Under the pieces are notes generated by a model. It did not search any database. It saw only the letters and a list, made by a program, of their open reading frames with translations, and was not told the origin of the DNA. Made by a program: the position numbers and the translations under genes. DNA of 64,000 nucleotides from JBOCEF01 sp050586345 (GTDB taxonomy: Bacteria > Pseudomonadota > Alphaproteobacteria > Rhodobacterales > Rhodobacteraceae): the NCBI RefSeq assembly GCF_050586345.1, contig NZ_JBOCEF010000019.1, positions 1-64,000 of the forward strand. The letters run 5' to 3'. Positions 7,207-16,046 of this stretch are shown one piece after another; positions within the stretch are counted from its first letter, which is position 1; the number at the start of each line of letters is the position of its first letter.

Positions 7207-8658
7207 ATGGCGGGGATGGACGTCGCGCTGGACCTCTGGGACCGGCTGCCGCTGGACGTGCAGGACGGCGCCGTCGCGCTGGCGCTGCTGGCGCCGGGGC
7301 TGCTGGCCGGGGCGCTGGCCTGCCGCGGGCTGCGGCCCTGGACGGCGGCGCGGGCGCTGTTGCGGCGGAACCGGGGGCTGAACCTGCTGCTGGCGGGGCT
7401 GATGGCGCTGTCGGTGGGCCTCGGGGCTGCGCTGACGGCGCAGGAGCGGGCCTTGCGAGAGGGCGCGGCGCGGGCCGCCGACCCGTTCGACGTGATCGTG
7501 GCGGCGCCGGGGGACCGGATCTCCTTGATGCTGGCAGCCGTCTATCTTGAACCCACCGATGCGCCGCTGCTGGGGGGCGAGGTTCTGGCGCGCCTCCAGG
7601 CCGATCCGCGCGCGGCGCTGGTCGCCCCGATCGCCTTCGGGGACAGCGTGGGCGGGGCGCCGCTGGTCGGCTCCACCGCCGGGTTCGTCGCGCGGATGGG
7701 CGGGGTTGCGGAGGGCCGGGTGTTCGAGACCCGGGCCGAGGCGGTGGTGGGCGCCCTGTCGCCGCTGGCCCCGGGCGCAAGCTTCACCCCGGCCCATGGC
7801 GCGGCGGGGGCGGCGGACGAACACGCGCATGAGGGCGAGGCGTTCACCGTGGTGGGCCGCCTTGCGCCCACCGGCAGCCCCTGGGACCGGGCGGTGGTGG
7901 TCCCGGTGGAGGCGGTCTGGGACGTGCACGGCCTCGCCGACGGCCATGCGCCGGGGGCGGAGGCGGAGGCGGACCACGCCGAGGACCACGCGGGGCATGA
8001 CCACGCGGACCACGACGAGCAGGACGACCACGGGACTCATGCTGACCACGGGCACGAGGCCCATGACGCCCACGACGCCCGCGCCCGCCTGATCGGCCCG
8101 CCCTTCGACCCGGCCTATTTCCCCGGAACCCCGGCCTTCCTGGTGTCGGGCGACACGCTCTGGGCCAATTACGCGCTGCGCAACGACTATGACCGGGACG
8201 GGGCGATGGCCTTCCTCCCGGGGGCCGAGCTGGCGCGCCTCCACGGGGTGCTGGGCGACGTGCGCCGGCTGATGTCGCTGATGGCCGGCGCCGCGCAGGC
8301 GCTGGTGGCGGCGGGGGCGCTGGCGGGGCTGGCCGCGCTCGCCCGCCTCTTCGCCCCGCGGCTGGCGCTGGCGCGGGCGCTGGGGGCCCCGCGGCGCTAC
8401 ACGCTGGCGGTGATGTGGAGCTATGCGGCCGCGCTGGTCGGCGCCGCGGCGCTGCTCGGCCTGCCCATCGGCTGGGCGGGGGCGCAGCTGGCCTCGTCGC
8501 TCGTGGCCGAGCGCACGGGGGTGGCGATGGAGGCCGCGCTCGGCTGGCCCGAGATCCGGCTCGCGGCGGCGTTCTTCTCCTCGGCCGCGGTGCTGGCGCT
8601 GGCGCCTGCCGCGCTGGCCCTGCGCCGCGACCCGCGCGAGGACCTGCGGGGGCGCTGA
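7207..8658 (+). CDS. FtsX-like ABC permease with histidine-rich periplasmic loop
   Basis: A 483-aa membrane protein with the MacB/FtsX pattern. There are N-terminal hydrophobic segments (around residues 15-35 and 55-78), a large periplasmic region, and three C-terminal membrane helices (about 358-380, 395-420 and 450-475). Residues ~247-291 are extremely rich in His, Asp and Glu, with repeated HADH/DHAD-like units, a typical metal-binding insertion. Together with the upstream ATPase and exported protein this suggests handling of zinc or a similar divalent metal, as in the comparable Pseudomonas and Vibrio clusters. It begins 3 bp after the ATPase stop. Confidence 0.75.
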   Translation: MAGMDVALDLWDRLPLDVQDGAVALALLAPGLLAGALACRGLRPWTAARALLRRNRGLNLLLAGLMALSVGLGAALTAQERALREGAARAADPFDVIVAAPGDRISLMLAAVYLEPTDAPLLGGEVLARLQADPRAALVAPIAFGDSVGGAPLVGSTAGFVARMGGVAEGRVFETRAEAVVGALSPLAPGASFTPAHGAAGAADEHAHEGEAFTVVGRLAPTGSPWDRAVVVPVEAVWDVHGLADGHAPGAEAEADHAEDHAGHDHADHDEQDDHGTHADHGHEAHDAHDARARLIGPPFDPAYFPGTPAFLVSGDTLWANYALRNDYDRDGAMAFLPGAELARLHGVLGDVRRLMSLMAGAAQALVAAGALAGLAALARLFAPRLALARALGAPRRYTLAVMWSYAAALVGAAALLGLPIGWAGAQLASSLVAERTGVAMEAALGWPEIRLAAAFFSSAAVLALAPAALALRRDPREDLRGR

Positions 8659-8896
8659 GGCCCTCGCCGCCTCCGCCGCCGCCCCCCGCCGCCCCTGCCC
8701 GGCGAATCCCCGAAGCGCGGCGCCGCGCCCATCCGGCGCCCAGAAAACAGGCGCCCGCCCGGCGCGGCGCCCGCGCCTTCAGCGCCGCCCGGCCATTTTC
8801 CCTGGCGCCGCCGCGTCCGCTTCACCGGACCTTTGACCCGACGGTCCAGCCGCTCCAAGCTGCGCTGCAATGCAAAAGCAAGGCAGGGAGCCTTCC

Positions 8897-9907
8897 ATGA
8901 CCCGATTCGCAACCGCCGCCGCGCTGGCCATCCTCGCCGCCGCCGCCACCCCCGCTTCCGCGCTCGAGAAAGTCACCTTCGGCACCAACTGGGTCGCCCA
9001 GGCCGAGCATGGCGGCTACTACCAGGCCATCGCAGACGGGACCTTCGAGGCCTGCGGCCTCGAGGTCGAGATCCGTCCCGGCGGCCCGCAGGTCAACAAC
9101 CGCGCCCTGCTGATGGCCGGCAAGATCGACTTCTTCATGGGCGGCAACCTGCTCCAGCCCTTCTCGGCCGTGAAGGAGGGCATCCCCTTCGTCGTTGTCG
9201 CCGCGCATTTCCAGAAAGAGCCGCAGGTCCTGATGACCCACCCGGGCAAGGTGGAGAAGTTCGAGGACCTCGCGACCCTCGACAAGTACATCATCGGCGA
9301 TGCGGGCTTCACCAGCTTCTTCCAGTACTTCGCCACCGCCTACGGCTTCGATCCGGCCAAGCGCGTGCCCTACACCTACAACCCCGCGCCCTTCATCGCG
9401 GATGAGGCCTCGGCCCAGCAGGGCTACGTGACCTCCGAGCCCTACGCGGTGGAAAAAGAGGGCGGCTTCGCCCCCGATGTCTGGCTGCTGGCCGATTACG
9501 GCTTCTCGACCTACGCCACCACGGTCGAGACGATGAAGCAGACGATCGCGGACAAGCCCGAGGCGGTGAAATGCTTTGTCGAGGCGTCCTCCATCGGCTG
9601 GGCCAACTACCTCTATGGCGATCCCTCGGCGGCCAACGCGCTGATCCAGGAAGCCAACCCGTCGATGACGGATGAGCAGATCGCCTTCTCGCGCGCCTCG
9701 ATGATCAAGTACGGGATCGTCGATTCCGGCGACAGCCTCGAGCTTGGCATCGGCGGCATGAAGGCCGAGACCTTCAAGGACTTCTACGCCAAGATGATCG
9801 ACGCAGGGGTTCTCGAGGAAGGCATCGACATCGAGAGCGCCTACACGCTCGAATTCTCCAACTCCGGCGTGGCGCTGCCGGTGAAGAAGAAGCTGCTCGG
9901 CGAGTGA
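8897..9907 (+). CDS. ABC transporter substrate-binding protein, NMT1/THI5-like
   Basis: A 336-aa periplasmic binding protein. It has a signal peptide (residues 1-22, ending ASA) and the NMT1/SsuA-type core: FGTNWVAQAEHGGYYQAIADG, then GGPQVNNRALLMAGKIDFFMGG, then VTSEPYAVEKEGG. Members bind pyrimidines such as hydroxymethylpyrimidine, or sulfonates, nitrate or riboflavin. The operon's cytosine-deaminase-like enzyme argues for a pyrimidine or related heterocycle. The start at 8897 follows a CAGGGAG box. The 238 bp upstream (8659-8896) are GC-rich and show no riboswitch that I recognise. Its stop overlaps the ATPase start (TGATG). Confidence 0.82.
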   Translation: MTRFATAAALAILAAAATPASALEKVTFGTNWVAQAEHGGYYQAIADGTFEACGLEVEIRPGGPQVNNRALLMAGKIDFFMGGNLLQPFSAVKEGIPFVVVAAHFQKEPQVLMTHPGKVEKFEDLATLDKYIIGDAGFTSFFQYFATAYGFDPAKRVPYTYNPAPFIADEASAQQGYVTSEPYAVEKEGGFAPDVWLLADYGFSTYATTVETMKQTIADKPEAVKCFVEASSIGWANYLYGDPSAANALIQEANPSMTDEQIAFSRASMIKYGIVDSGDSLELGIGGMKAETFKDFYAKMIDAGVLEEGIDIESAYTLEFSNSGVALPVKKKLLGE

Positions 9908-10767
9908 TGGACGCGCCGCACAGCTACGGGGGGGGCGACCGGCCCCCCTCGGACCCCGCCGGGGAAGCCGCCCGCGCCGCCCAGGCGCAGATCCGCGAAG
10001 CCCGCCCAAGGGCGCTGACCATCGAGGGCGTGAGCAAGGTCTTCGGCGGCGAAACCGTCGCCCTCCAGGGCCTGTCGCTCGAGGTCAACCAGGGCGATTT
10101 CATCTCGCTGCTCGGCCCGTCGGGCTGCGGGAAATCCACCGCGCTCAAGCTCATCGCCGGGCTGTCGGTCCCGACCGAGGGCCGCATCCGCTGGGAGGAG
10201 GGCGGCGCATCCCCGCCCCGCGGCGCGCTCGGCGTCGTGTTCCAGGAACCGACGCTGATGCCCTGGGCGACCGTGGCGCAGAACGTGTGGCTGCCGCTGC
10301 GCCTCTCGGGCCGGGCCTTCCGCGCCTGCCGGGACGAGATCGAGGACGCCCTCGCCGCCGTCGGCCTCAAGGGCTTCGGCAAGGCCTACCCGCGCGAGCT
10401 GTCGGGCGGCATGAAGATGCGCGTCTCCATCGCCCGGGCGCTGGTCACCAGGCCGTCCGTGATCCTGATGGACGAGCCCTTCGCCGCGCTCGACGAGATC
10501 ACGCGCTTCAAGCTCAACAACGATTTGCTGGCGCTGCGCGACAAGATCGGCTGCACCGTCATCTTCGTCACCCACTCGGTGTTCGAGAGCGTGTTCCTCT
10601 CGGACCGGATCGTGGTCATGGCCGCGCGGCCCGGAAGGGTGATCGAGGAGCTGCACAACGACGAGCCCTATCCGCGCTCGGAGGAATTCCGCACCTCGGC
10701 CGATTACGCCGCCCGCTGCCGGGCGGTGTCGGACGCGCTGCACCAGGCGATGGAGGCCAGGGCATGA
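9907..10767 (+). CDS. ABC transporter ATP-binding protein, SsuB/TauB/ThiZ-like
   Basis: A 286-aa ATPase of the nitrate/sulfonate/pyrimidine importer group. Walker A is GPSGCGKST near residue 70, the Q-loop is VFQEPTLMPW, the signature is LSGGMKMR and Walker B is VILMDEPFAALD. The QEPTLMPW segment is typical of SsuB/TauB-type ATPases. An N-terminal ~35-residue Pro/Gly-rich stretch is unusual and may be an extension. The GTG at 9904 directly precedes the ATG; I use the ATG of the TGATG overlap. It energises the permease encoded next. Confidence 0.87.
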   Translation: MDAPHSYGGGDRPPSDPAGEAARAAQAQIREARPRALTIEGVSKVFGGETVALQGLSLEVNQGDFISLLGPSGCGKSTALKLIAGLSVPTEGRIRWEEGGASPPRGALGVVFQEPTLMPWATVAQNVWLPLRLSGRAFRACRDEIEDALAAVGLKGFGKAYPRELSGGMKMRVSIARALVTRPSVILMDEPFAALDEITRFKLNNDLLALRDKIGCTVIFVTHSVFESVFLSDRIVVMAARPGRVIEELHNDEPYPRSEEFRTSADYAARCRAVSDALHQAMEARA

Positions 10768-11633
10768 GCGAGCTTCCCGCAACCGCCGCCGCCCCCGCCG
10801 CGGCGCCGCTCCTGGATCCGGAAGAGATCGCCCGCCGCCGCCGCGCGCGGTTCGAGGCCTGGGCCCGCTGGGCGCTGCCGGCGCTGGTGATGATCCTGAC
10901 CCTCGGGGGCTGGCAGCTGCTGGTCTGGGCGCGGGACATCCCGCCCTACATCCTGCCCGGCCCGATCAAGGTGGCCGAGCAGATGATTACAGACTGGTCG
11001 CTGCTCTGGGACGCCTCCTTGATCACCATGACGACCATGGCCGCGGCGCTGGCCGCGGCGGTGACGCTGGGCGTGGGGATCGCGGTGCTGTTCACGCAAA
11101 GCCGCGTGGCCGAGCTCTGCTTCTTTCCCTATGCCGTGATCATGCAGGTGACGCCGATCATCGCGGTGGCGCCGCTGATCATCATCTATGTCGACCACCA
11201 GTTCCTCTCGATGCTGATCTGCGCCTGGATCGTGGCCTTCTTCCCGATCCTGTCGAACACGACGCTGGGGCTGAACTCGGTCGATCATAACCTGCGCGAT
11301 CTCTTCACCATCTACGGCGCGACGCGCTGGCAGCGGCTGATCCACCTGCAGCTGCCCGCCGCGCTGCCCTATTTCCTCGGCGGTCTGCGCATCGCCGGGG
11401 GGCTGTCGCTGATCGGCGCGGTGGTGGCGGAATACGCCATGGGCACAGGCGGGCGCGGGGCGGGGCTGGCCTTCACCATCCTCGAGGCCTCCTACCGGCT
11501 GGTGATCCCGCGCATGTTCGCCGCCCTCGTCCTGATCGCGGTGGTCGGGGTGGCGATCTTCGCGCTGACCTCGCTGATCTCGCACCTGAGTTTGCGTAAA
11601 TGGCACGAAAGCGCCGTGAAGAGAGAAGTGTAA
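10764..11633 (+). CDS. ABC transporter permease, SsuC/ThiX-like (BPD_transp_1)
   Basis: A 289-aa inner-membrane permease with about six hydrophobic segments starting near residue 35 (ALPALVMILTLGGWQLLVWA). The cytoplasmic EAA-type coupling loop is visible as FTIYGATRWQRLIHLQLPAALPYFLGG. It overlaps the ATPase gene by ATGA and forms the third part of the importer. A further gene for the same pathway begins 2 bp after its stop, so all are co-transcribed. Confidence 0.87.
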   Translation: MSELPATAAAPAAAPLLDPEEIARRRRARFEAWARWALPALVMILTLGGWQLLVWARDIPPYILPGPIKVAEQMITDWSLLWDASLITMTTMAAALAAAVTLGVGIAVLFTQSRVAELCFFPYAVIMQVTPIIAVAPLIIIYVDHQFLSMLICAWIVAFFPILSNTTLGLNSVDHNLRDLFTIYGATRWQRLIHLQLPAALPYFLGGLRIAGGLSLIGAVVAEYAMGTGGRGAGLAFTILEASYRLVIPRMFAALVLIAVVGVAIFALTSLISHLSLRKWHESAVKREV

Positions 11634-11635
11634 GA

Positions 11636-12922
11636 ATGGATTTCCGCACCCTGCCGGACGCGCCCCTTCTGCGTCTGGAGAACCTGACCGCCCCCGCCTG
11701 CCTGCTGGGCGAGGCGGGGGACCTGGCCTCCGTCTCGCTGACCATCGACCGGACCGCGGGCAAGATCGTCGCCGACGCGCCCGAGGCGGTGGCGGTGGAC
11801 ATGGGCCGGGCCATGGTCCTGCCCTGCTTCACCGACGCGCATACGCATATCGACAAGGGCCATATCTGGCCCCGCGCCGCCAACCCGGACGGCAGCTTCA
11901 TGGGCGCGCTTCAGACCGTCGGCGCCGACCGGGTGGCGCACTGGTCCGCCGAGGACGTCCGCGCCCGCGCCGATTTCGCCCTGCGCTGCGCCTTCGCCCA
12001 CGGCACGCGCGCCCTGCGCACCCATCTCGACAGCATTCCGCCGCAGGACGGCATCTCCTGGCCGGTGTTCCGGGAGCTGCGCGCGGACTGGGCGGGACGG
12101 GTGGAGCTTCAGGCCGTCTCGCTGGTCCCCGCCGATTTCATCGAGCCGACGGGCGATGGCGGCGCCGCCTTCGCCGCGCTGGCCAAGGTGGTGGCGGAGG
12201 CGGGCGGCGTGCTGGGCGCCGTGACCTTCCCGGTCCCGGACCTTCCCGCCCGCCTCGACCGCTTCTTCGCGATGGCCGAGAAGCTGGGCCTCGACGCCGA
12301 TTTCCATGTCGACGAGACGATGGACCCGACCTCGCGCACCCTTGTCGACGTGGCCGAGGCCGTCATCCGCACCGGCTTCCAGGGCCAGGTGAATTGCGGC
12401 CATTGCTGCTCGCTCTCGACCCAGTCCGAGGCAGAGCTGGCCGAGAGCATCGAGAAATCCGCCAGGGCCGGCCTCGCCGTCATCTCCCTGCCGATGTGCA
12501 ACATGTACCTGCAGGGCCGCCACCCCGGGCGCACCCCGCGCGGGCGCGGCGTGACCGCGGTGCAGGAGCTGGCGGCGGCGGGGATCCCCGTGGCCTTCGC
12601 CTCGGACAACACCCGCGATCCGTTCTACGCCTATGGCGATCTCGACATGCTCGAGGTGCTGCGCGAGGCGGTGCGCATCGCCCACCTGGACCATGGCCGC
12701 CCCGACTGGGCCAGGGCCTTCACCGAGACCCCGGCGCAGATCTGCGGCGCGGCCCCGGCGGGCCTGGCCGTTGGCGATCCCGCCGACCTCGTCCTCTTCC
12801 GCGCCCGCGCGTGGTCCGAGCTTCTCTCCCGCCCCCAGTCCGACCGCATCGTGCTGCGCGGCGGGACGGCAATCGACCGCACCCTGCCGGATTACGCCGA
12901 ACTCGACGGGTTGATGGGATGA
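11636..12922 (+). CDS. Amidohydrolase, cytosine deaminase-like
   Basis: A 428-aa cytoplasmic metal-dependent hydrolase of the CodA branch. Motifs in order are FTDAHTHIDKGH (HxH metal pair), a THLD segment, HVDETMD, CGHCCSL, and ASDNTRDPF, which contains the catalytic Asp typical of cytosine and isoguanine deaminases. It probably deaminates or hydrolyses a pyrimidine or related ring imported by the ABC system encoded just upstream. The ATG at 11636 lies 2 bp after the permease stop. The next gene starts inside its stop codon (ATGA), so coupling is tight. The true substrate could also be a creatinine-, hydantoin- or triazine-like ring. Confidence 0.8.
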   Translation: MDFRTLPDAPLLRLENLTAPACLLGEAGDLASVSLTIDRTAGKIVADAPEAVAVDMGRAMVLPCFTDAHTHIDKGHIWPRAANPDGSFMGALQTVGADRVAHWSAEDVRARADFALRCAFAHGTRALRTHLDSIPPQDGISWPVFRELRADWAGRVELQAVSLVPADFIEPTGDGGAAFAALAKVVAEAGGVLGAVTFPVPDLPARLDRFFAMAEKLGLDADFHVDETMDPTSRTLVDVAEAVIRTGFQGQVNCGHCCSLSTQSEAELAESIEKSARAGLAVISLPMCNMYLQGRHPGRTPRGRGVTAVQELAAAGIPVAFASDNTRDPFYAYGDLDMLEVLREAVRIAHLDHGRPDWARAFTETPAQICGAAPAGLAVGDPADLVLFRARAWSELLSRPQSDRIVLRGGTAIDRTLPDYAELDGLMG

Positions 12923-13551
12923 GCGCCCCGGCGAAACCACGTGCATTCGTCCTCTACGCCCATCCCGTCCCCGACAGCTTCGCCGCCGCGGTCCACGCCG
13001 CGACGGTCGAGACGCTGGAGGAGGCGGGATGGGAGGTCGACGATTGCGACCTCTACGCCGAGGGATTCGATCCGCGCCTGACCCGCGAAGAACGCGAGGG
13101 CTATCACGACGTCGGCCCCAACCTCGAACCCGTGGCCGACTACGTGGCGCGACTCCGCGCCGCAGACGGGCTGTTTCTGTGCTTCCCCGTTTGGAATTTC
13201 GGGTATCCTGCTATCTTGAAGGGGTTCTTCGACCGGGTGTTCCTGCCCGGCGTCTCCTTCGCGCTGGAGGACGGAAAGGTCCGCCCCGCGCTGGGAAACA
13301 TCCGCACGCTGGCCGCCTGCTGCACCTATGGGGCGAGCCGCTGGCGCGCGTTCCTCGCCGGGGATCCGCCGCGCAGGACCGTCACGCGGCCCCTGCGCTA
13401 TTGCCTCCATCCCAGGGCCCGGACGCGCTTTCTCGCGCTCTACGACATGAACCGGGCCGACCACTCCGCCCGCGCGGCATTCCTCGCGCGGGTCAGACGC
13501 GACCTCGCGGCGCTGGACCTGCCCCCTCCCCGGGAGGCCGGCGCCGACTGA
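12919..13551 (+). CDS. NAD(P)H:quinone oxidoreductase-like flavoprotein (first of a pair)
   Basis: A 210-aa flavodoxin-fold protein of the NQO1/MdaB/KefF family. It has the N-terminal FMN/FAD loop YAHPVPDSF, a FCFPVWNFG-type active-site segment (LFLCFPVWNFGYPAILKG) and TYGAS near residue 138. Such enzymes transfer hydride from NAD(P)H to quinones or nitro compounds. It overlaps the deaminase by ATGA and is followed 17 bp later by a clear paralogue, so a redox step in the same catabolic route is likely. The substrate is not known. Confidence 0.78.
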   Translation: MSAPAKPRAFVLYAHPVPDSFAAAVHAATVETLEEAGWEVDDCDLYAEGFDPRLTREEREGYHDVGPNLEPVADYVARLRAADGLFLCFPVWNFGYPAILKGFFDRVFLPGVSFALEDGKVRPALGNIRTLAACCTYGASRWRAFLAGDPPRRTVTRPLRYCLHPRARTRFLALYDMNRADHSARAAFLARVRRDLAALDLPPPREAGAD

Positions 13552-13568
13552 CCCAGGCTTATCCTCGC

Positions 13569-14210
13569 ATGCGCGCCCTCGTGATCCACTGCCACCCCGC
13601 CCCCGACAGTTATGCCGCCGCCGTGCGCGACACGGTGCTGAACCGCCTCGCGGCCGGGGGGGCCGAGACCCGCCTCGTCGACCTCTATGCCGACGGGTTC
13701 CGCCCGGCGATGACCCCTGCCGAATGGGCCTGCTATGACCGCTGCCCGGACAACGTGGAGCCCATCGCCGACCATGCCGCCGCCCTGCGCTGGGCCGACG
13801 CGCTGATCTTCACCTACCCGACCTGGTGGTACGGCCAGCCCGCCATGCTCAAGGGCTGGCTGGAGCGGGTGCTGATCCCCGAGGTCGCCTTCACCTCGCC
13901 CTCCGCCGGGCCGATCCGCCCGGGCCTGACGCATATCCGCAGCCTCGGGGTGTTCACCACCTGCGGGGCGTCGAGGAAGCTCACCTGGTGGGTCGGATCG
14001 CCGGGCAAGCGCACCCTGACGCGCGGGCTGCGGATGATCCTGCACCCGGCCGCGCGCACCTTCTTCGCGGCGCATTACGACATGGACGCCTCGACGCCCG
14101 AGAGCCGCGCGCGGCACCTCGCGAAGGTCGCGGCGCAGGTCGACCGGATGACCCGCAAGGCCCCCGCCAGCGCCCCCCTGCCCGAGCCCGGGATCGCCAT
14201 CCCCGCCTGA
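13569..14210 (+). CDS. NAD(P)H:quinone oxidoreductase-like flavoprotein (second of a pair)
   Basis: A 213-aa paralogue of the preceding protein with the same landmarks: HCHPAPDSY, IFTYPTWWYGQPAMLKG, TTCGAS and a shared C-terminal region ending AHYDMD. The conserved order of motifs shows a local duplication. The two could form a heterodimer, since family members are dimeric. It is the last gene of the importer-deaminase operon. The start is the only ATG giving the beta1-loop at the normal position. Confidence 0.78.
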   Translation: MRALVIHCHPAPDSYAAAVRDTVLNRLAAGGAETRLVDLYADGFRPAMTPAEWACYDRCPDNVEPIADHAAALRWADALIFTYPTWWYGQPAMLKGWLERVLIPEVAFTSPSAGPIRPGLTHIRSLGVFTTCGASRKLTWWVGSPGKRTLTRGLRMILHPAARTFFAAHYDMDASTPESRARHLAKVAAQVDRMTRKAPASAPLPEPGIAIPA

Positions 14211-14254
14211 CGCGCCCCCTGCCCGCCCGCGCACCCGCCCGACGTTTCGAAGAT

Positions 14255-14320
14255 GGGGGGCGCAGGGCGGGCCGGATGCGGCGGGCGAAGCCTGCCGCGA
14301 TGGGCCGCTCTGCGCCCCCC
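14255..14320 (+). promoter_or_regulatory. Structured 5' leader upstream of creatininase-family gene
   Basis: GGGGGGCGCAG (14255-14265) is the exact complement of CTGCGCCCCCC (14310-14320). Inside the loop, GCGGCGGGC (14278-14286) pairs with GCCTGCCGC (14291-14299) with one G-U. The result is a long stem with an inner hairpin, ending 14 bp before the ATG. No T tract follows, so it is not a plain terminator. A regulatory RNA leader is possible; I do not recognise a known riboswitch class. Confidence 0.4.
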
Positions 14321-14334
14321 TCCAAGGACCCCCC

Positions 14335-15117
14335 ATGCACCGTTTCGACTGGGCCGCCCGCCCCGCCCCCGCCTTCGCGTCGATCGACCCGATGCGCGCC
14401 ATCGCCATCCTGCCCACCGCGGCGATCGAGCAGCACGGCCCCCACCTGCCCGTCGGCGTCGACACCATGATCGCCGAGGGGATGCTGAACACCCTGCGCG
14501 CCCGCGCCCCTTCGGACATGGACCTCGCCATCCTGCCCGTGCAGGCGGTGGGCAAGTCGAACGAGCATCTCTGGGCCGCCGGCACCCTGACCCTGACCGC
14601 CGAGACCGCCCTGCGCGCCTGGACCGAGATCGGCCTCTCCGTCGCCCGCGCCGGTTTCCGCAAGATCGTCATCGTCAATTCCCATGGCGGCAATCTCGAC
14701 CTCGTCTCCATCCTGTCGCGCGAATTGCGGGTGAAGGCGGGCATGCTCGCCGTCAAGTCCCAGTGGTTCGGCTTCGGCTCGCCCCAGGGGATGTATTCGG
14801 ACGACGAGCGCGCCTATGGCATCCATGGCGGCGACGCCGAGACGTCCCTGATGCTGCATTTCCGCCCCGAGACGGTGGACATGAGCAAGGCCGAAGACTT
14901 CCGCTCCACCGCCGAGGACGGCGGCATCCAGCCCATCGGCGGCATCACCTATGGCTGGATGGCGTCCGACCTGAACCCCGCGGGGGTGGTCGGCAACGCC
15001 GCCATCGCGACGGCCGAGAAGGGCCGCGCCACGGCCGAGCACCAGGTGGACGGGTTCATCAAGCTTCTGCGCGCGGTCGAGGCGCATCCGCTCGACGGCT
15101 TCGCCCCCGTCGCCTGA
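14335..15117 (+). CDS. Creatininase-family amidohydrolase
   Basis: A 260-aa enzyme of the creatinine amidohydrolase family. It has IEQHGPHLPVGVD near residue 32 (metal ligands Glu, His, Asp), NSHGGN near residue 118 and the acidic HGGDAETS near residue 165. Family members open lactams (creatinine) or remove formyl or amide groups in flavin, deazaflavin and mycofactocin pathways. Proximity to a cytosine-deaminase-like gene suggests ring-opening chemistry on the same substrate class, but a 124-bp gap with a structured leader separates them. The start is supported by an AAGGA box. Confidence 0.8.
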   Translation: MHRFDWAARPAPAFASIDPMRAIAILPTAAIEQHGPHLPVGVDTMIAEGMLNTLRARAPSDMDLAILPVQAVGKSNEHLWAAGTLTLTAETALRAWTEIGLSVARAGFRKIVIVNSHGGNLDLVSILSRELRVKAGMLAVKSQWFGFGSPQGMYSDDERAYGIHGGDAETSLMLHFRPETVDMSKAEDFRSTAEDGGIQPIGGITYGWMASDLNPAGVVGNAAIATAEKGRATAEHQVDGFIKLLRAVEAHPLDGFAPVA

Positions 15118-15126
15118 GGGGGCCCC

Positions 15127-15918
15127 TCAGAACCAGACCTTCGCGCCGAAATTCAGCCCGTAGGTCCAGAAATAGTCGGTCGGGTGCAGGCGCATCCCGA
15201 ACTCGGCCGACACAGTGTCCGACACCTGCCGCGACAGCGCCCAGGTGAACAGCGGCTGGACCCGCCAGCGCGTCTCCCGCTCGTCGATCTGCAGGAAGGC
15301 CGAGCGGATGTCGAGCCGGGTGCGCGAATAGAACGCCGTCGCCCCGGCGCCGAGGCGCATCTCCCAGGCCCGGTCCTCCGCCCCCCAGCGCAGGGCCGGG
15401 ACCGACAGCTCCAGCCCCCCGGCCAGGATCTCCGCCTCCAGCGTCGCCCAGGTCGGGTCGGTCAGGATCCCGAACCCCGAGGGCGCGGCCAGGTCCAGCC
15501 GGTTCTCGTCATACATCACCGAGGCGCGCAGCAGCGGGATCCGCCCGCCCGGCAGCTCCAGCTCCGGCAGCTCCGCCTCGATCCAGCCGAACAGCGCCGG
15601 CTTGCGCCCCAGCCGCCACGAGAAATCGTCGGGAATGCCGTTGGGCGCGAGGTCGTAAAGCCCCCCCGCCGCGCCCTCGCCGTCCGAGCCCCCGGCCCCG
15701 CCGCCGCCCGAGCCGCCGCCGAACAGATCCTCGAGCCAGTCCTCGACCAGCGGGGCGGCGTATTCGTCATAGACGCCGATATGGGAGGTCTTGCCGAGGC
15801 CGAGGCCGATGGCGAAGCGCCGGTCTTCGGCGGCCGCGTCCGGCGGCGCGGCGCCGAGCGCCGCGGCCAGAAAAATTGCAGCGACGCGCGCGCACGGTAA
15901 TGTTAATGAACTGTGCAT
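15127..15918 (-). CDS. Exported outer-membrane-like beta protein
   Basis: A 263-aa protein with a signal peptide (residues 1 to ~29, AAALGAAPPDAAA). It has alternating aromatic and polar segments and a C-terminal GLNFGAKVWF, whose terminal Phe and preceding aromatic residues are typical of outer-membrane beta-barrel proteins. A Gly/Ser-rich linker is present around residues 65-85. I do not recognise a named family. The start at 15918 gives the signal peptide; a longer in-frame version would begin 20 residues earlier with a hydrophilic leader. It is divergent from the large RTX-like gene. Confidence 0.6.
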   Translation of the reverse strand: MHSSLTLPCARVAAIFLAAALGAAPPDAAAEDRRFAIGLGLGKTSHIGVYDEYAAPLVEDWLEDLFGGGSGGGGAGGSDGEGAAGGLYDLAPNGIPDDFSWRLGRKPALFGWIEAELPELELPGGRIPLLRASVMYDENRLDLAAPSGFGILTDPTWATLEAEILAGGLELSVPALRWGAEDRAWEMRLGAGATAFYSRTRLDIRSAFLQIDERETRWRVQPLFTWALSRQVSDTVSAEFGMRLHPTDYFWTYGLNFGAKVWF

Positions 15919-16046
15919 GCAGCTTCCGGCCCTACACCCGCGCGCATTTTTCGGCAACCCGGACGCCACGCCAGACACGGCGGCAGTCTAACGAGATCTC
16001 GCGCGGAACGCAATACGGCCTTCTTGCGCTTCAGGAGTAAACATCG

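Noticed and set aside
8659..8896. A TPP or other riboswitch before the NMT1-type importer.
   Set aside because: I looked for the conserved THI-box segments and did not find them; the region is only GC-rich.
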